Source of the DNA: JAQUOA01 sp037443785
GTDB taxonomy: Bacteria > Bacteroidota > Ignavibacteria > UBA10030 > UBA8401
Length of the DNA stretch: 64,000 bases
Assembly: GCA_037443785.1 (NCBI GenBank)
Contig: JBBINR010000010.1
Location: 1-64,000, forward strand
Direction: 5' to 3'
Below, piece after piece: positions 44,838-53,742 of this stretch (its first letter is position 1; every line of letters begins with the position of its first letter). The notes beneath the pieces are model-generated. The model made no database searches. It was not told where the DNA came from and saw only the letters and a list, made by a program, of their open reading frames with translations. A program made the translations under genes and the position numbers.

Positions 44838-45992
44838 ATGAGCATGAAAAACTATTTCACAAAGTACAAAACCGAATTGCTTTTTCATTTCGGATTGCTG
44901 ACGATCCTGGGAATTGCTTTTTTTCTGCAAACCATCTACAGCGACTCCGTGTGGAACAATAATCAAGAGAATTTAAAGCCTCATTTTATTTTCACAACCT
45001 TTGTGGATAGAGTCGTTGCTGCATATTTGTGGCTGATGCTCACTCCCGCCATCATTTGGACTTCGGAAAAAATTGCAAAACAAAAATTCCCATTCATGGG
45101 GATGGCGGTAAGTCATTTTGCGGTCGGATTATCATTTACCTTTTTTCATATTCCGATTTACAGCTCATTCGTTTTTATCACGCATGCCATCACTCCTTGG
45201 ATGTATGCAATCGATTTTGAAAAAATCCATACTATTGATTACTCAAGTTACATTGTCTATTCTCTGACGCGTGTTAATCACGTCTATCGGTTTCTCTATT
45301 ATAGCATTATTGTCGCGGTGCATTTTGCGTTCGATTATTTCCGAAAATACTCAGAGCGCGAACTTCAAGCATCCCAACTGGAAAATCAATTAAAAGAAAC
45401 TCAACTGAGAACACTACACCAACAATTACAACCGCATTTTCTTTTTAATACATTAAACAGCATTTCAGCATTGATGTACAAAAGCGTAGATGAAGCCGAT
45501 AAGATGTTAACATATCTTGGAGATCTCCTTCGAATTTCGCTGGAACGGATGTCGGTTCAAGAAGTACCGCTGAAAGACGATATTGCATTTATCGAACGAT
45601 ACTTATTAATTGAAAAAATCCGGATGGGGGATCGCTTGATCGTGAAAACAAATTTTCATCCCGACACACTCGACGCTCTCGTCCCCTGTATGCTCGCACA
45701 GCCAATTCTTGAAAATGCCATCAAGCATGGCATCTCGCCGAATGCAAAACAAGGGACCATTTTTGCCTCCACATGGCGCCACGCTGAAAAATTATTTTTT
45801 CAAATTGAAGATACTGGCAACGGAATGTCCGGCAGCCTCGACGACAACATTGGGAAAGGATTTGGATTAAAAAACACGGTCGATCGATTAACTCTTCTTT
45901 ACCGCACAAATTACACGCTAGAATTTTCAAATAGGGACGGCGGTGGCCTTCGTGTAACTCTTTCCATCCCTTTCCGTATGAGTATTAATTAA
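44838..45992 (+). CDS. LytS/YehU-type sensor histidine kinase
   Basis: About 384 residues. Four membrane spans lie in the first 165 residues. A short coiled coil (ELQASQLENQLKETQLRTLH) leads to the His_kinase domain with LQPHFLFNTLNSISALMY carrying the phospho-His, then an ATPase domain with QPILENAIKHGI, IEDTGNGMSG and GKGFGLKNTVDRL. This is the LytS/YehU class that partners with LytTR regulators, and the next gene is such a regulator 33 bases on. Start at ATG 44838 is chosen over an in-frame TTG at 44829; no strong ribosome site is visible. No extracellular sensor domain beyond the membrane part. Confidence 0.92.
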   Translation: MSMKNYFTKYKTELLFHFGLLTILGIAFFLQTIYSDSVWNNNQENLKPHFIFTTFVDRVVAAYLWLMLTPAIIWTSEKIAKQKFPFMGMAVSHFAVGLSFTFFHIPIYSSFVFITHAITPWMYAIDFEKIHTIDYSSYIVYSLTRVNHVYRFLYYSIIVAVHFAFDYFRKYSERELQASQLENQLKETQLRTLHQQLQPHFLFNTLNSISALMYKSVDEADKMLTYLGDLLRISLERMSVQEVPLKDDIAFIERYLLIEKIRMGDRLIVKTNFHPDTLDALVPCMLAQPILENAIKHGISPNAKQGTIFASTWRHAEKLFFQIEDTGNGMSGSLDDNIGKGFGLKNTVDRLTLLYRTNYTLEFSNRDGGGLRVTLSIPFRMSIN

Positions 45993-46025
45993 ATATTCAT
46001 TTTATTGAACTAATCCCAGATTCAC

Positions 46026-46793
46026 ATGATCCGAGCGATGATCGTGGACGATGAGCCGCTTGCGCGCGAGAAGGTTTCATTATTTGCGAGCAGTGAACCC
46101 GACCTGGAAGTTGTTGCGACCTGCAGCAATGGAGTGGAAGCTCTATCCTCTTTCAATACGCACACACCTGATCTAATTTTTCTTGATATCCAAATGCCAG
46201 AATTGAATGGGTTTGATTTTCTCCGTCAACTCAAAACTGATACCATGCCGGGCATTATTTTTATTACCGCATACGACGAGTTTGCCTTGCGCGCATTCGA
46301 ATATCACGCATTAGATTATTTGCTAAAACCTTTTGACAAAGAACGATTTCATCGTGCCGTTCACCACGCCACAGTGAGCATGTCAACGAAGGAAGAAAAA
46401 GAAAAGAGTCATAAACAGGTCGTTACACTACTTGAATCATTGAAGAAAGATTCTTCATCGCTTGAACGATTGATTGTTAAAACAAATGGAAGAGTCTTAT
46501 TTTTGAAGGTCAATGATATCGATTGGATGGAAGCGGCAGGCAATTATATTAAGTTGCATGTGGGAAATGAAACTCATCTTATTCGTGAAACGATGAACAG
46601 TCTTGAACAACAGCTCAATGGAAAAATATTTGTCCGCGTTCACCGCAGCACTATTATTAATATCGACCGAATTAAAGAATTGCAGCCATGGTTTAACGGA
46701 GATTATAAAATTACGCTCACCACAAATGTACAGGTTATCATGAGCCGGGGCTATCGTAAACATTTTAGTTCAATTATCGGTAAACCGCTTTAA
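46026..46793 (+). CDS. LytTR-family response regulator
   Basis: 255 residues. Receiver domain (1-120) with phosphoacceptor Asp in LIFLDIQMPELNGFDF and Lys in YLLKPFDKERF; a linker; then a LytTR DNA-binding domain (about 150-250) with RLIVKTNGRVLFLKVNDIDWMEAAGNYIKLHV and FVRVHRSTIINIDRIKELQPWFNGDYKITL. It pairs with the kinase just upstream. LytTR regulators bind promoters through a beta-fold rather than a helix-turn-helix. Targets are unknown; divergent or nearby envelope genes are candidates only by position. Confidence 0.94.
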   Translation: MIRAMIVDDEPLAREKVSLFASSEPDLEVVATCSNGVEALSSFNTHTPDLIFLDIQMPELNGFDFLRQLKTDTMPGIIFITAYDEFALRAFEYHALDYLLKPFDKERFHRAVHHATVSMSTKEEKEKSHKQVVTLLESLKKDSSSLERLIVKTNGRVLFLKVNDIDWMEAAGNYIKLHVGNETHLIRETMNSLEQQLNGKIFVRVHRSTIINIDRIKELQPWFNGDYKITLTTNVQVIMSRGYRKHFSSIIGKPL

Positions 46794-46954
46794 CAGATCG
46801 CTGCCTTTCCCCCATATATATCAGCCCTGCACCAAAACCAATAACGTTATCAGCTCCAGCAGCAACAAATAAATTTTTTGACAATGCAACCGAATAAAGA
46901 ATTTTAGAATAAGATGAAAAACATCCGCCACAGACAATGCTGCAACCCGTTTAA

Positions 46955-46992
46955 AATAAAAAATCCTCTTCTGTAATTACAGAAGAGGATTT
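46955..46992 (-). terminator. Rho-independent terminator after serA
   Basis: Perfect 32-base palindrome (46961-46992, core TCCTCTTCTGTAATTACAGA) followed on the minus strand by a T run. It ends serA transcripts; on the plus strand it could also stop the lytTR transcript, though its T tail there is poor. The stretch 46794-46954 holds no gene that I can support. Confidence 0.88.
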
Positions 46993-47015
46993 CATTCTTT
47001 CGAAATGAATCTGGC

Positions 47016-48599
47016 TTACAGCGTTACCACTTTTGCGTGGAACACGCCATCAAGCGCTTTTACTTTTTGAAGTACCGTTTCGGGTATCGGATTGTCGACA
47101 CTTACAACGGTCAATGCGCGTTCGCCGGCACCCGTTCTGCCAAGCGATAATCCCGCAATATTAATATTTGCTTCGGCAAGGATTGTTCCTACTTTGGCAA
47201 GCATACCGGGCCGATCAATATTTGTATAATAGAGAAATGTTCCGTCCGGTGTTCCTTCAACATAATAACGATCCAAACGAATGATCTTCAAATATTTTCC
47301 TGCAAAAACAGTTCCGGCGAATGAGCGTTCTTCAACATCCGTTTTATACGCGATAGTCAGCAGATTTGTATAATTCTCAATATCGGCTTCCTTCTTTTCG
47401 CTCACACGAATACCAAGCGATTGAGCAACAACCGGCGCATTGATATAATTAATCGGCTCGTGAATTTGAATCAACCGCGAAAGAAGTCCACGCAGTACGC
47501 CGGCTTTCAATAATTCAGCATGCTTGTGAAGCAATTCGCCGCGGAGCTCGATCGAAAGTTCTTTCAACTGGCCATTCATTACTTGAGCCTGAAGCATTCC
47601 GAGTTTTTCCGCAAGTGTGAGGAATGGTTTTATTTCTAACGGAATTCCCGATTGCAGTGCGGAAGCATTTACGGCACCGACAATACCGCGGTCCTTTAAG
47701 GCATCGGCAATCTGCTGCGCAATTTGTATCGCAACTTTTTCCTGCGCTTCATCGGTCGACGCAGCAAGATGCGGAGTTGCGACTACTTTTGAATGCCTGA
47801 CGAGCGTAAAATCTTTTGGTGGTTCTTCGCTGTACACATCTAACGCGGCGCCGGCAACGTGACCACTTTCTAATGCACGTAATAATGCCGTTTCATCAAT
47901 AATTCCGCCGCGGGCACAATTGATAAGGCGTACGCCTTTTTTACATTTCGCAATGGTTGCCTCGTTCAACAAACCTTTCGTTTCATTATTTAAAGGAGTG
48001 TGAACAGTGATAAAATCCGAACGGCGATAAATTTCATCAAGCGAAATAAGTTCAACATTGAACTTCGCTGCAACGTCGGCACTTAATACGGGATCGTAAC
48101 CGATCGTGGTCATTCCAAACGCCTGCGCCCGGAGTGCCACTTCGTGACCGATCTTTCCGAGACCGACAATGCCGAGTGTTTTGCCAAGCAGTTCGGTTCC
48201 CATAAATTTTTTGCGATCCCATTTCCCCGCAACCAAACTTGCATGAGCATTTGGAATGTTTCTCGACAGCGCCATCAGCATCGAAAACGTGTGCTCAGCG
48301 GTCGAAATTGTATTTCCGCCGGGGGTGTTCATCACAATAATCCCTTTTCGTGACGCCGCCGCCGAATCAATATTATCAACCCCTGCACCGGCGCGGCCGA
48401 TGACTTTCATCGAGGTTGCATGTTCAATAATATCAGCCGTTACCTTTGTTCCACTGCGAACAACCATTGCGGCATAGTCAGCAATAATTTTTTTTATCTC
48501 ATCTGCCGGAAGTCCGGGTTTCAGATCTACTTGAAATCCCTCGCGCGTCAAAATATCGACGCAGCTTTGTTCGATCGGATCAGTAATTAATATTTTCAT
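47016..48599 (-). CDS. serA: D-3-phosphoglycerate dehydrogenase
   Basis: 527 residues, the long form. Oxidises 3-phosphoglycerate to 3-phosphohydroxypyruvate with NAD, first step of serine synthesis. Rossmann motif LGIVGLGKIGHEVALRAQAFGM, catalytic INCARGGIIDETAL and the His in SKVVATPHLAASTDEAQ are present. After about residue 315 comes the extra substrate-binding domain and then an ACT domain (RPGMLAKVGTILAEANINIAGL ... ERALTVVSVD), which usually gives feedback control by serine. It follows a class V aminotransferase gene after 76 bases, and a hairpin lies in that gap. Confidence 0.95.
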   Translation of the reverse strand: MKILITDPIEQSCVDILTREGFQVDLKPGLPADEIKKIIADYAAMVVRSGTKVTADIIEHATSMKVIGRAGAGVDNIDSAAASRKGIIVMNTPGGNTISTAEHTFSMLMALSRNIPNAHASLVAGKWDRKKFMGTELLGKTLGIVGLGKIGHEVALRAQAFGMTTIGYDPVLSADVAAKFNVELISLDEIYRRSDFITVHTPLNNETKGLLNEATIAKCKKGVRLINCARGGIIDETALLRALESGHVAGAALDVYSEEPPKDFTLVRHSKVVATPHLAASTDEAQEKVAIQIAQQIADALKDRGIVGAVNASALQSGIPLEIKPFLTLAEKLGMLQAQVMNGQLKELSIELRGELLHKHAELLKAGVLRGLLSRLIQIHEPINYINAPVVAQSLGIRVSEKKEADIENYTNLLTIAYKTDVEERSFAGTVFAGKYLKIIRLDRYYVEGTPDGTFLYYTNIDRPGMLAKVGTILAEANINIAGLSLGRTGAGERALTVVSVDNPIPETVLQKVKALDGVFHAKVVTL

Positions 48600-48621
48600 G
48601 GCTAGTCTCTATAAGTAGTAT

Positions 48622-48645
48622 GCTCCGCACATGGCTGTACGGAGC
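48622..48645 (-). promoter_or_regulatory. Hairpin in the serA leader
   Basis: In minus-strand RNA, GCUCCGUACA GCCA UGUGCGGAGC forms a ten-base-pair hairpin with one G-U pair, 22 bases before the serA start codon. There is no T run after it, so it is not a normal terminator. It could be a processing, stabilising or regulatory element between the two serine-pathway genes. Confidence 0.35.
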
Positions 48646-48675
48646 GATAACATTGGTAATAGAAATGAGTTTCGA

Positions 48676-49812
48676 TTATTTTGCGGCGAGAGATTGTAAC
48701 AATCCCTTTACCCCTGCACCGAGATCAAACTGATATCCACATTCTTTCAGGGTCAGTTCCAGAGCACCAATCATGGTGATCATATCTAATTCATCGTAAT
48801 ATCCAAGATGAGAAATCCGGAAGATCTTTCCCGTAAAATCATCCTGTCCGCCGGCAATGGTGATACCGTATTTCCCTTTGAGAATTTTGTTGAATTGTTT
48901 CCATTCAACACCCGCAGGAACCCATACCGGTGTTACTGCATACGACGGAAATTCTGAAAATAATTTTAATCCGATTGCAGAGACACCGGCGCGAATCGCA
49001 TTGGCAAGCCGTTGATGACGTGCCCACACATTTTCAATTCCTTCTTGAACAATCATTTGAAGCGCAGCATCCACACCGATAACCAGCGATACTGCCGGGG
49101 TCCACGGCGTATCATTTCCTTCATATGATTTCAATGCTTTCTTCAAATCCAGATAGAATCTCGGCATCTTCGAAGTTTCGATTGCCGCAATCGCACGCTT
49201 ACTCAATGCAACAAATGCAAGACCGGGAGGAATCATCAATCCTTTTTGAGAACCGGTGACGCATGCATCAATGCCCCATTCATCGAAACGCATTTCGTGC
49301 GCACCAATGGCTGTAATGCCGTCAACACACACCAGCGCGTTAGAGTTTTCACGAATGATTTTTGCTAATTTTTTTATGTCGGTCGCCGCACCGGTTGATG
49401 TTTCGCTGTGCGTTAAATACACCGCTTTCGTATCGGGATTTTCTTTCAGCGCCTTTAAGATTTGTTCTTCCGTTGGCGCTTTCCCCCATTCAACTTTTAT
49501 TTCGATGACATTCAAGCCGTACACTTTCGGCATCTTTACCCAGCGCTCGCCGAATTTTCCACCGTTGGATGCAATAACTTTATCGCCGGGAGAAAAAAGG
49601 CTGACAAATGTCGATTCAACTCCGCCGGTGCCTGAACATGTAAGCGTCAGAACGGGTTGTTGGGTTTGAAAAAGATATTGTAAATTTTTGTTGACGCGTG
49701 TGAGTACTTCATTGAATTCCGGATTGCGATGGTGAATAATCGGCTCAGCCATTTTCAACATCACGGTTTCAGGAATCGGGGTTGGTCCTGGGGTAAATAA
49801 GCGTTTTTTCAT
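48676..49812 (-). CDS. Class V aminotransferase (alanine-glyoxylate/serine-pyruvate type)
   Basis: 378 residues. PLP enzyme of the AgxT/PucG-like group: MKKRLFTPGPTPIPETVMLKMAEPIIHHRNPEF is the usual start, the PLP lysine is in CVTGSQKGLMIPPGL, and LTCSGTGGVESTFVSL and VYLTHSETSTGAATDI bind cofactor. In several bacteria such a gene next to serA supplies the transamination of phosphohydroxypyruvate; no serC is in the window. That assignment is inference; the bare sequence allows alanine, serine or phosphoserine as donor. It lies 70 bases after engB. Confidence 0.88.
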   Translation of the reverse strand: MKKRLFTPGPTPIPETVMLKMAEPIIHHRNPEFNEVLTRVNKNLQYLFQTQQPVLTLTCSGTGGVESTFVSLFSPGDKVIASNGGKFGERWVKMPKVYGLNVIEIKVEWGKAPTEEQILKALKENPDTKAVYLTHSETSTGAATDIKKLAKIIRENSNALVCVDGITAIGAHEMRFDEWGIDACVTGSQKGLMIPPGLAFVALSKRAIAAIETSKMPRFYLDLKKALKSYEGNDTPWTPAVSLVIGVDAALQMIVQEGIENVWARHQRLANAIRAGVSAIGLKLFSEFPSYAVTPVWVPAGVEWKQFNKILKGKYGITIAGGQDDFTGKIFRISHLGYYDELDMITMIGALELTLKECGYQFDLGAGVKGLLQSLAAK

Positions 49813-49882
49813 GGTGATTGTCCTTCAATAAAATGGAATACAAGGAACAGCAAAAACGAGAATGATGTACTGCTAAAATCGT

Positions 49883-50500
49883 TTATGCAACTTTAGAGGA
49901 AGGGAGTTCTTTTCCTTCAACATGACGTTCGATCATTTTCATCAGGTCGATGCGTCCATCGCCGGTCACGGCCGAAAATGGTTGAATGCCGGCAAGATGT
50001 TTATACTTACTTAACTCACCACCGATGAGATTCATCTGGTTGATCAGTTTATTCTTCGGCAGCTTATCCGCTTTGGTGAGAATAAGAAGGAACGGGACTT
50101 TGTAAAAGTCGAGCCATCCCATCATCGTATTATCGAGCTCTGTTGGTCCTAACCGTGCGTCGACAATTTGAATGGCAAGGGCGATTTGCTTTCGTGTGTG
50201 AAAAAATTCTTCGATCAACTGTGTCCAACCCGCTTTCACATGTTCGGCTACTTTTGCATAGCCGTACCCGGGCAGGTCAACAAAATATAATTCCTTATTG
50301 ATCAGGTAATAATTCAGTTCTCGAGTTTTGCCCGGCGTAGAACTTACCCGAGCAATATTTTTTCGGTTGCACAATTTATTCAACAACGACGATTTACCAA
50401 CATTCGAACGTCCGATGAAAATAATTTCGGGGAGGTTAGTTTTGGGAAGCTGTTGAAGATTTGCTACACCGACGACAAAATCAACTGTTGAAATTTTCAT
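49883..50500 (-). CDS. engB: EngB/YsxC ribosome-biogenesis GTPase
   Basis: 205 residues. TrmE-Era-like GTPase that helps assemble the large ribosomal subunit. G1 GRSNVGKSSLLNKL near residue 31, G3 DLPGYGYAK, G4 LTKADK, and the switch region SSTPGKTRELNYY (with the G2 Thr). Length matches the family. It lies between the ribosomal alpha operon (terminator at 50539-50562) and the aminotransferase-serA pair. Confidence 0.95.
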   Translation of the reverse strand: MKISTVDFVVGVANLQQLPKTNLPEIIFIGRSNVGKSSLLNKLCNRKNIARVSSTPGKTRELNYYLINKELYFVDLPGYGYAKVAEHVKAGWTQLIEEFFHTRKQIALAIQIVDARLGPTELDNTMMGWLDFYKVPFLLILTKADKLPKNKLINQMNLIGGELSKYKHLAGIQPFSAVTGDGRIDLMKMIERHVEGKELPSSKVA

Positions 50501-50538
50501 ACGTCTTCACACATCGTGATTGAAAGTCTATGAACGAC

Positions 50539-50562
50539 AAAGGATAGCTTACGCTATCCTTT
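50539..50562 (-). terminator. Hairpin after the alpha operon
   Basis: Ten-base stem AAAGGATAGC / GCTATCCTTT with a four-base loop, 12 bases after the rplQ stop. The T tail is only three bases, so termination may be partial, with some read-through into engB. Confidence 0.6.
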
Positions 50563-50574
50563 CTGAAACTATAT

Positions 50575-51105
50575 TTATTCTGCATTTGCTTTTGTTTCGC
50601 CCGCACTTGCTTCATTCGCTTCAGTTGCAGTTTCACTCTTCGTTCGCTTCTTTTGATTGATACGAGCGCGGCGATCTTGTTTCTTCTTCACTGGCGTTGC
50701 TGCTTCTTCCGGCTGATAACCGAAATCAACAAGTTCAAGCATTGCTACTTGCGCACCATCGCCGAGGCGTTGTCCGAGCTTAATCACTCTGGTATAGCCG
50801 CCGGGACGATTTGCCACCTTCGGAGCAATATCATTGAACAACATTTTCACAACATCTTTATCGTTGATAAAACGTGCAACCTCGCGGCGAGCATGAATAT
50901 TTTTCGGTGCGCCGTCGATCTCTTTTGCAACAGCGTTCTTTGCGCGTGTAATGATTTTTTCAACCACCATACGTGCTTCTTTCGCTTTTGCTAAAGTCGT
51001 TTTAATTCTTTTATGACGAAGCAATGATGTCGAGAGCGCACTCAACAATGCTTTGCGATGGCTGGCGGTTCGTTTTAATTTTCTTCCTGCTCTTCCGTGT
51101 ATCAT
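50575..51105 (-). CDS. rplQ: 50S ribosomal protein L17
   Basis: 176 residues. The L17 core (about 1-118: HGRAGRKLKRTASHRKALLSAL, RPGGYTRVIKLGQRLGDGAQVAMLELV) is followed by a tail of about 55 residues that is low-complexity, basic and then rich in Glu/Ala/Thr (RRARINQKKRTKSETATEANEASAG). The usual protein is near 120-130 residues, so the tail is an extension and probably disordered. It ends the alpha operon, 12 bases after rpoA. AAAGGAT precedes the ATG. Confidence 0.95.
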   Translation of the reverse strand: MIHGRAGRKLKRTASHRKALLSALSTSLLRHKRIKTTLAKAKEARMVVEKIITRAKNAVAKEIDGAPKNIHARREVARFINDKDVVKMLFNDIAPKVANRPGGYTRVIKLGQRLGDGAQVAMLELVDFGYQPEEAATPVKKKQDRRARINQKKRTKSETATEANEASAGETKANAE

Positions 51106-51117
51106 TGATCTATCCTT

Positions 51118-52104
51118 TTATTCGCTGTCTTTCAAATATTTGTCTACATCCATTCCGAATGTAAGGTTATTTACTTCAACAATGGCGGTTAATTCTGCCA
51201 ACGATTTTCGTCCAAAGTTACGGAACTTCAATAATTCTGCTTCATCCTTGCGAACGAGATCGCCGAGTGTTTTGATATCCGCAGCACGCAAGCAGTTGTG
51301 TGAACGGACCGATAATTCCAATTCGTCAACCGGCGTGATCAGAATTTTACGAATGCGTGAGATTTCTTCGTCGCGTTCGTTATCTTCCTTTTCAGTCTCT
51401 TGGGAAGCGTCGAAGTTGATAAAGAATTGTATATGGTCGCGCAGAATTTTTCCTGCGTATGCAACGGCATCTTTCGGAAGGATTGAACCATCGGTTTCAA
51501 CTTCGAGCGTCAATTTTTCGTAATCGGTCTGCTGGCCAACGCGTGTCGATTCAACAGTGTAGCGAACATTCACAATCGGCGTAAAGATCGAATCGATGGT
51601 GATCATTCCAACGGGCTGATCAGGAACTTTGTTCTCTTCAGAAGTCACATATCCTTTTCCGCGGCCGATTCTGAATTCAATTTCGAAATCAGCATCCTTG
51701 TTCAATGTTGCAATCTGCAATTCGGGATTCAAAATTTCAACTTCCGGACTGGCGCTTTGAATATCCGCCGCCATGAATTTTCCCGGCCCTTTTAAATGAA
51801 CAGTCACTTTCCCGACTTTTTTGTTGGTTGCTTTCAACCGAACTTGTTTCAAATTTAATATCATGTCGGAAACATCTTCGACAATTCCAGGCAAGCTGGT
51901 AAATTCGTGGACAATTCCTTCGATCCGCAATGCGGTAATTGCATAGCCGGGAAGCGAAGAAAGAAGAACACGGCGCAACGCGTTACCGATTGTTACTCCG
52001 TACCCTTTCTCCAACGGTTGTACAATAAATCTGCCGAATGTTTCATTTGCTGAAGATTCTTCAAGTTGAACATTTTCCGGCATTTGAAATTGTGTATTAC
52101 TCAT
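51118..52104 (-). CDS. rpoA: RNA polymerase alpha subunit
   Basis: 328 residues. N-terminal dimerisation domain (FGRFIVQPLEKGYGVTIGNALRRVLLSSLPGYA) and C-terminal domain that contacts activators and UP elements (LELSVRSHNCLRAADIKTLGDLVRKDEAELLKFRNFGRKSLAEL) are both present. A linker is rich in acidic residues (QETEKEDNERDEE). Assembly scaffold of the core enzyme. Lies 33 bases after rpsD. Confidence 0.97.
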   Translation of the reverse strand: MSNTQFQMPENVQLEESSANETFGRFIVQPLEKGYGVTIGNALRRVLLSSLPGYAITALRIEGIVHEFTSLPGIVEDVSDMILNLKQVRLKATNKKVGKVTVHLKGPGKFMAADIQSASPEVEILNPELQIATLNKDADFEIEFRIGRGKGYVTSEENKVPDQPVGMITIDSIFTPIVNVRYTVESTRVGQQTDYEKLTLEVETDGSILPKDAVAYAGKILRDHIQFFINFDASQETEKEDNERDEEISRIRKILITPVDELELSVRSHNCLRAADIKTLGDLVRKDEAELLKFRNFGRKSLAELTAIVEVNNLTFGMDVDKYLKDSE

Positions 52105-52137
52105 AATCGGTTCTCACCAAGTTAAAAAAATCATTAA

Positions 52138-52749
52138 TTATTTGGAGTACAACTCGACAACGAGCTGTTCATTTGCGAGAAGCGGAATTTCATCACGTTC
52201 CGGAACACGGAGGAACGATCCCGACATCGCTGCTTTATCTAAACTCACCCATCCGTACATTGAATCTTCTTTTACACGCTTCATCGCGTTGTGAATGACA
52301 TCAAGTTGACGGCTTCGTTCACGAACGGCAATTACATCACCTGCCCGTAACTGGAAGGATGGCACATTCACTTTTTGAGTGTTCACTAAAAAATGTCCAT
52401 GAGTTACAAGCTGACGTGCTGCACGACGAGTCGGAGCCAACCCAAGTCTGTAGACGGTATTATCAAGACGTTGTTCAAGCAGCTTGACCAAGTTATCACC
52501 GGTCTTGCCTTTCATGTGGCTTGCCTTTTCAAAATAATTACGGAATTGACGTTCCAACACTCCGTAAATATATTTCATTTTCTGTTTCTCTTTTAATTGC
52601 AAACCATACTCGGAAGTCTTTTGACGCTTCCCTTTTCCATGTTGGCCTGGTCCGTACGGACGGCGTTCCATGAATTTGCTTGCTTTTGAACTTAACGCAA
52701 CACCAAGTTTGCGTGATTGTTTTACAACTGAACCTGTTGAACGTGCCAT
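52138..52749 (-). CDS. rpsD: 30S ribosomal protein S4
   Basis: 203 residues. S4 RNA-binding domain in the middle (LEQRLDNTVYRLGLAPTRRAARQLVTHGHFLVN), with the N-terminal part RRPYGPGQHGKGKRQKTSEYGLQLKEKQK. No zinc-type Cys cluster is seen at the N-terminus, so it is the Cys-free form. Primary 16S binder and, in some bacteria, a translational repressor of its operon. Confidence 0.97.
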   Translation of the reverse strand: MARSTGSVVKQSRKLGVALSSKASKFMERRPYGPGQHGKGKRQKTSEYGLQLKEKQKMKYIYGVLERQFRNYFEKASHMKGKTGDNLVKLLEQRLDNTVYRLGLAPTRRAARQLVTHGHFLVNTQKVNVPSFQLRAGDVIAVRERSRQLDVIHNAMKRVKEDSMYGWVSLDKAAMSGSFLRVPERDEIPLLANEQLVVELYSK

Positions 52750-52777
52750 GCTGCTTATCTATTCCTTTATTTAAGAA

Positions 52778-53182
52778 TTATACTCTGCGACGTTTTGGCG
52801 GTCGGCATCCATTATGTGGAATCGGAGTGATATCGCGAATGATTGTCACTTCCAAACCGGCGGTTTGCAGTGCACGAATCGCCGCTTCACGACCAGACCC
52901 GGGACCTTTGACAAACACTTCTACTTTACGAAGTCCAAGATCATAGGCTTCTTTTGCCGCTGCTTCTGCAGATGTTTGTGCCGCATACGGTGTATTTTTG
53001 CGCGAACCCTTGAAGCCATTCTTTCCTGCCGATGACCAAGCAATGGTGTTCCCGTACGTATCGGTGATGGTAACGATCACGTTATTGAATGTTGCTTTGA
53101 CGAACGCTTTACCGTTCACATCAACATGAATTTTCTTTTTCTTTTTTGCTGCGGTAGTTGGCACCGCTTGTTGTTTTGCCAC
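52778..53182 (-). CDS. rpsK: 30S ribosomal protein S11
   Basis: 134 residues with the typical core NNVIVTITDTYGNTIAWSSAG, GPGSGREAAIRAL and the basic end CRPPKRRRV. The N-terminus (MAKQQAVPTTAAKKKKK) is a lysine-rich extension. The start codon is GTG at 53182, with an AAAGG sequence 8-12 bases upstream. Alpha operon between rpsM and rpsD. Confidence 0.96.
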   Translation of the reverse strand: MAKQQAVPTTAAKKKKKIHVDVNGKAFVKATFNNVIVTITDTYGNTIAWSSAGKNGFKGSRKNTPYAAQTSAEAAAKEAYDLGLRKVEVFVKGPGSGREAAIRALQTAGLEVTIIRDITPIPHNGCRPPKRRRV

Positions 53183-53202
53183 AGTTTAACCTTTCAGACT
53201 AA

Positions 53203-53586
53203 TTATTTCTTAGCGATTGCCTTCTTCTTGCCGGCAACTGTCTTGCGTTTACCTTTACGAGTACGGGAATTTGTTCGTGAACGCTGTCCGCGTACAGGCA
53301 ATCCCTTACGATGACGGAGCCCGCGGTACGAGCCGATGTCCATCAATCGCTTGATGTTCATTTGCGTTTCAGCGCGCAGAGCACCTTCGGTTTTATATTC
53401 GGTTTGAATGATGGTTCTGATCTTATTGACTTCGTCATCATTCAACGAACCGACTTTTTTGTTTTCATCTATACCGGCTTTTGCAAGAATTTCTTGCGCA
53501 GTCGTACGACCGATGCCGAAAATATAGGTGAGACCGATAACGGTGCGTTTATTTTTTGGTAAATCAACTCCTGCGATACGAGCCAC
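53203..53586 (-). CDS. rpsM: 30S ribosomal protein S13
   Basis: 127 residues: MARIAGVDLPKNKRTVIGLTYIFGIG start and RGLRHRKGLPVRGQRSRTNSRTRKG near the end. The start codon is GTG at 53586, preceded by a clear AGGAG site. Contacts the A-site tRNA and L5 in the head of the small subunit. Confidence 0.96.
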   Translation of the reverse strand: MARIAGVDLPKNKRTVIGLTYIFGIGRTTAQEILAKAGIDENKKVGSLNDDEVNKIRTIIQTEYKTEGALRAETQMNIKRLMDIGSYRGLRHRKGLPVRGQRSRTNSRTRKGKRKTVAGKKKAIAKK

Positions 53587-53609
53587 TGATTAAATCTCCT
53601 AATTTACAA

Positions 53610-53723
53610 TTAACCTTGACGTTGTTTGTGTTTTGGATTCTTGCAGATCACCATCACTTTGCCTTTTCGGCGGATGATCTTGCAGTGTTCACATATTTTC
53701 TTCACAGATGCACGAACTTTCAT
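53610..53723 (-). CDS. rpmJ: 50S ribosomal protein L36
   Basis: 37-residue protein, MKVRASVKKICEHCKIIRRK followed by GKVMVICKNPKHKQRQG. The zinc-binding Cys pattern (CEHC, then C and H) is complete, so it is the zinc-containing form. It lies between infA and rpsM as in most bacteria. Confidence 0.95.
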   Translation of the reverse strand: MKVRASVKKICEHCKIIRRKGKVMVICKNPKHKQRQG

Positions 53724-53742
53724 GGTTGTTCCTTTTTAACTC

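Noticed and set aside
48622..48645. Serine riboswitch or normal attenuator before serA
   Set aside because: Only one simple hairpin without a T run is present, and no alternative pairing or leader peptide is evident, so it is reported only as an unexplained hairpin.
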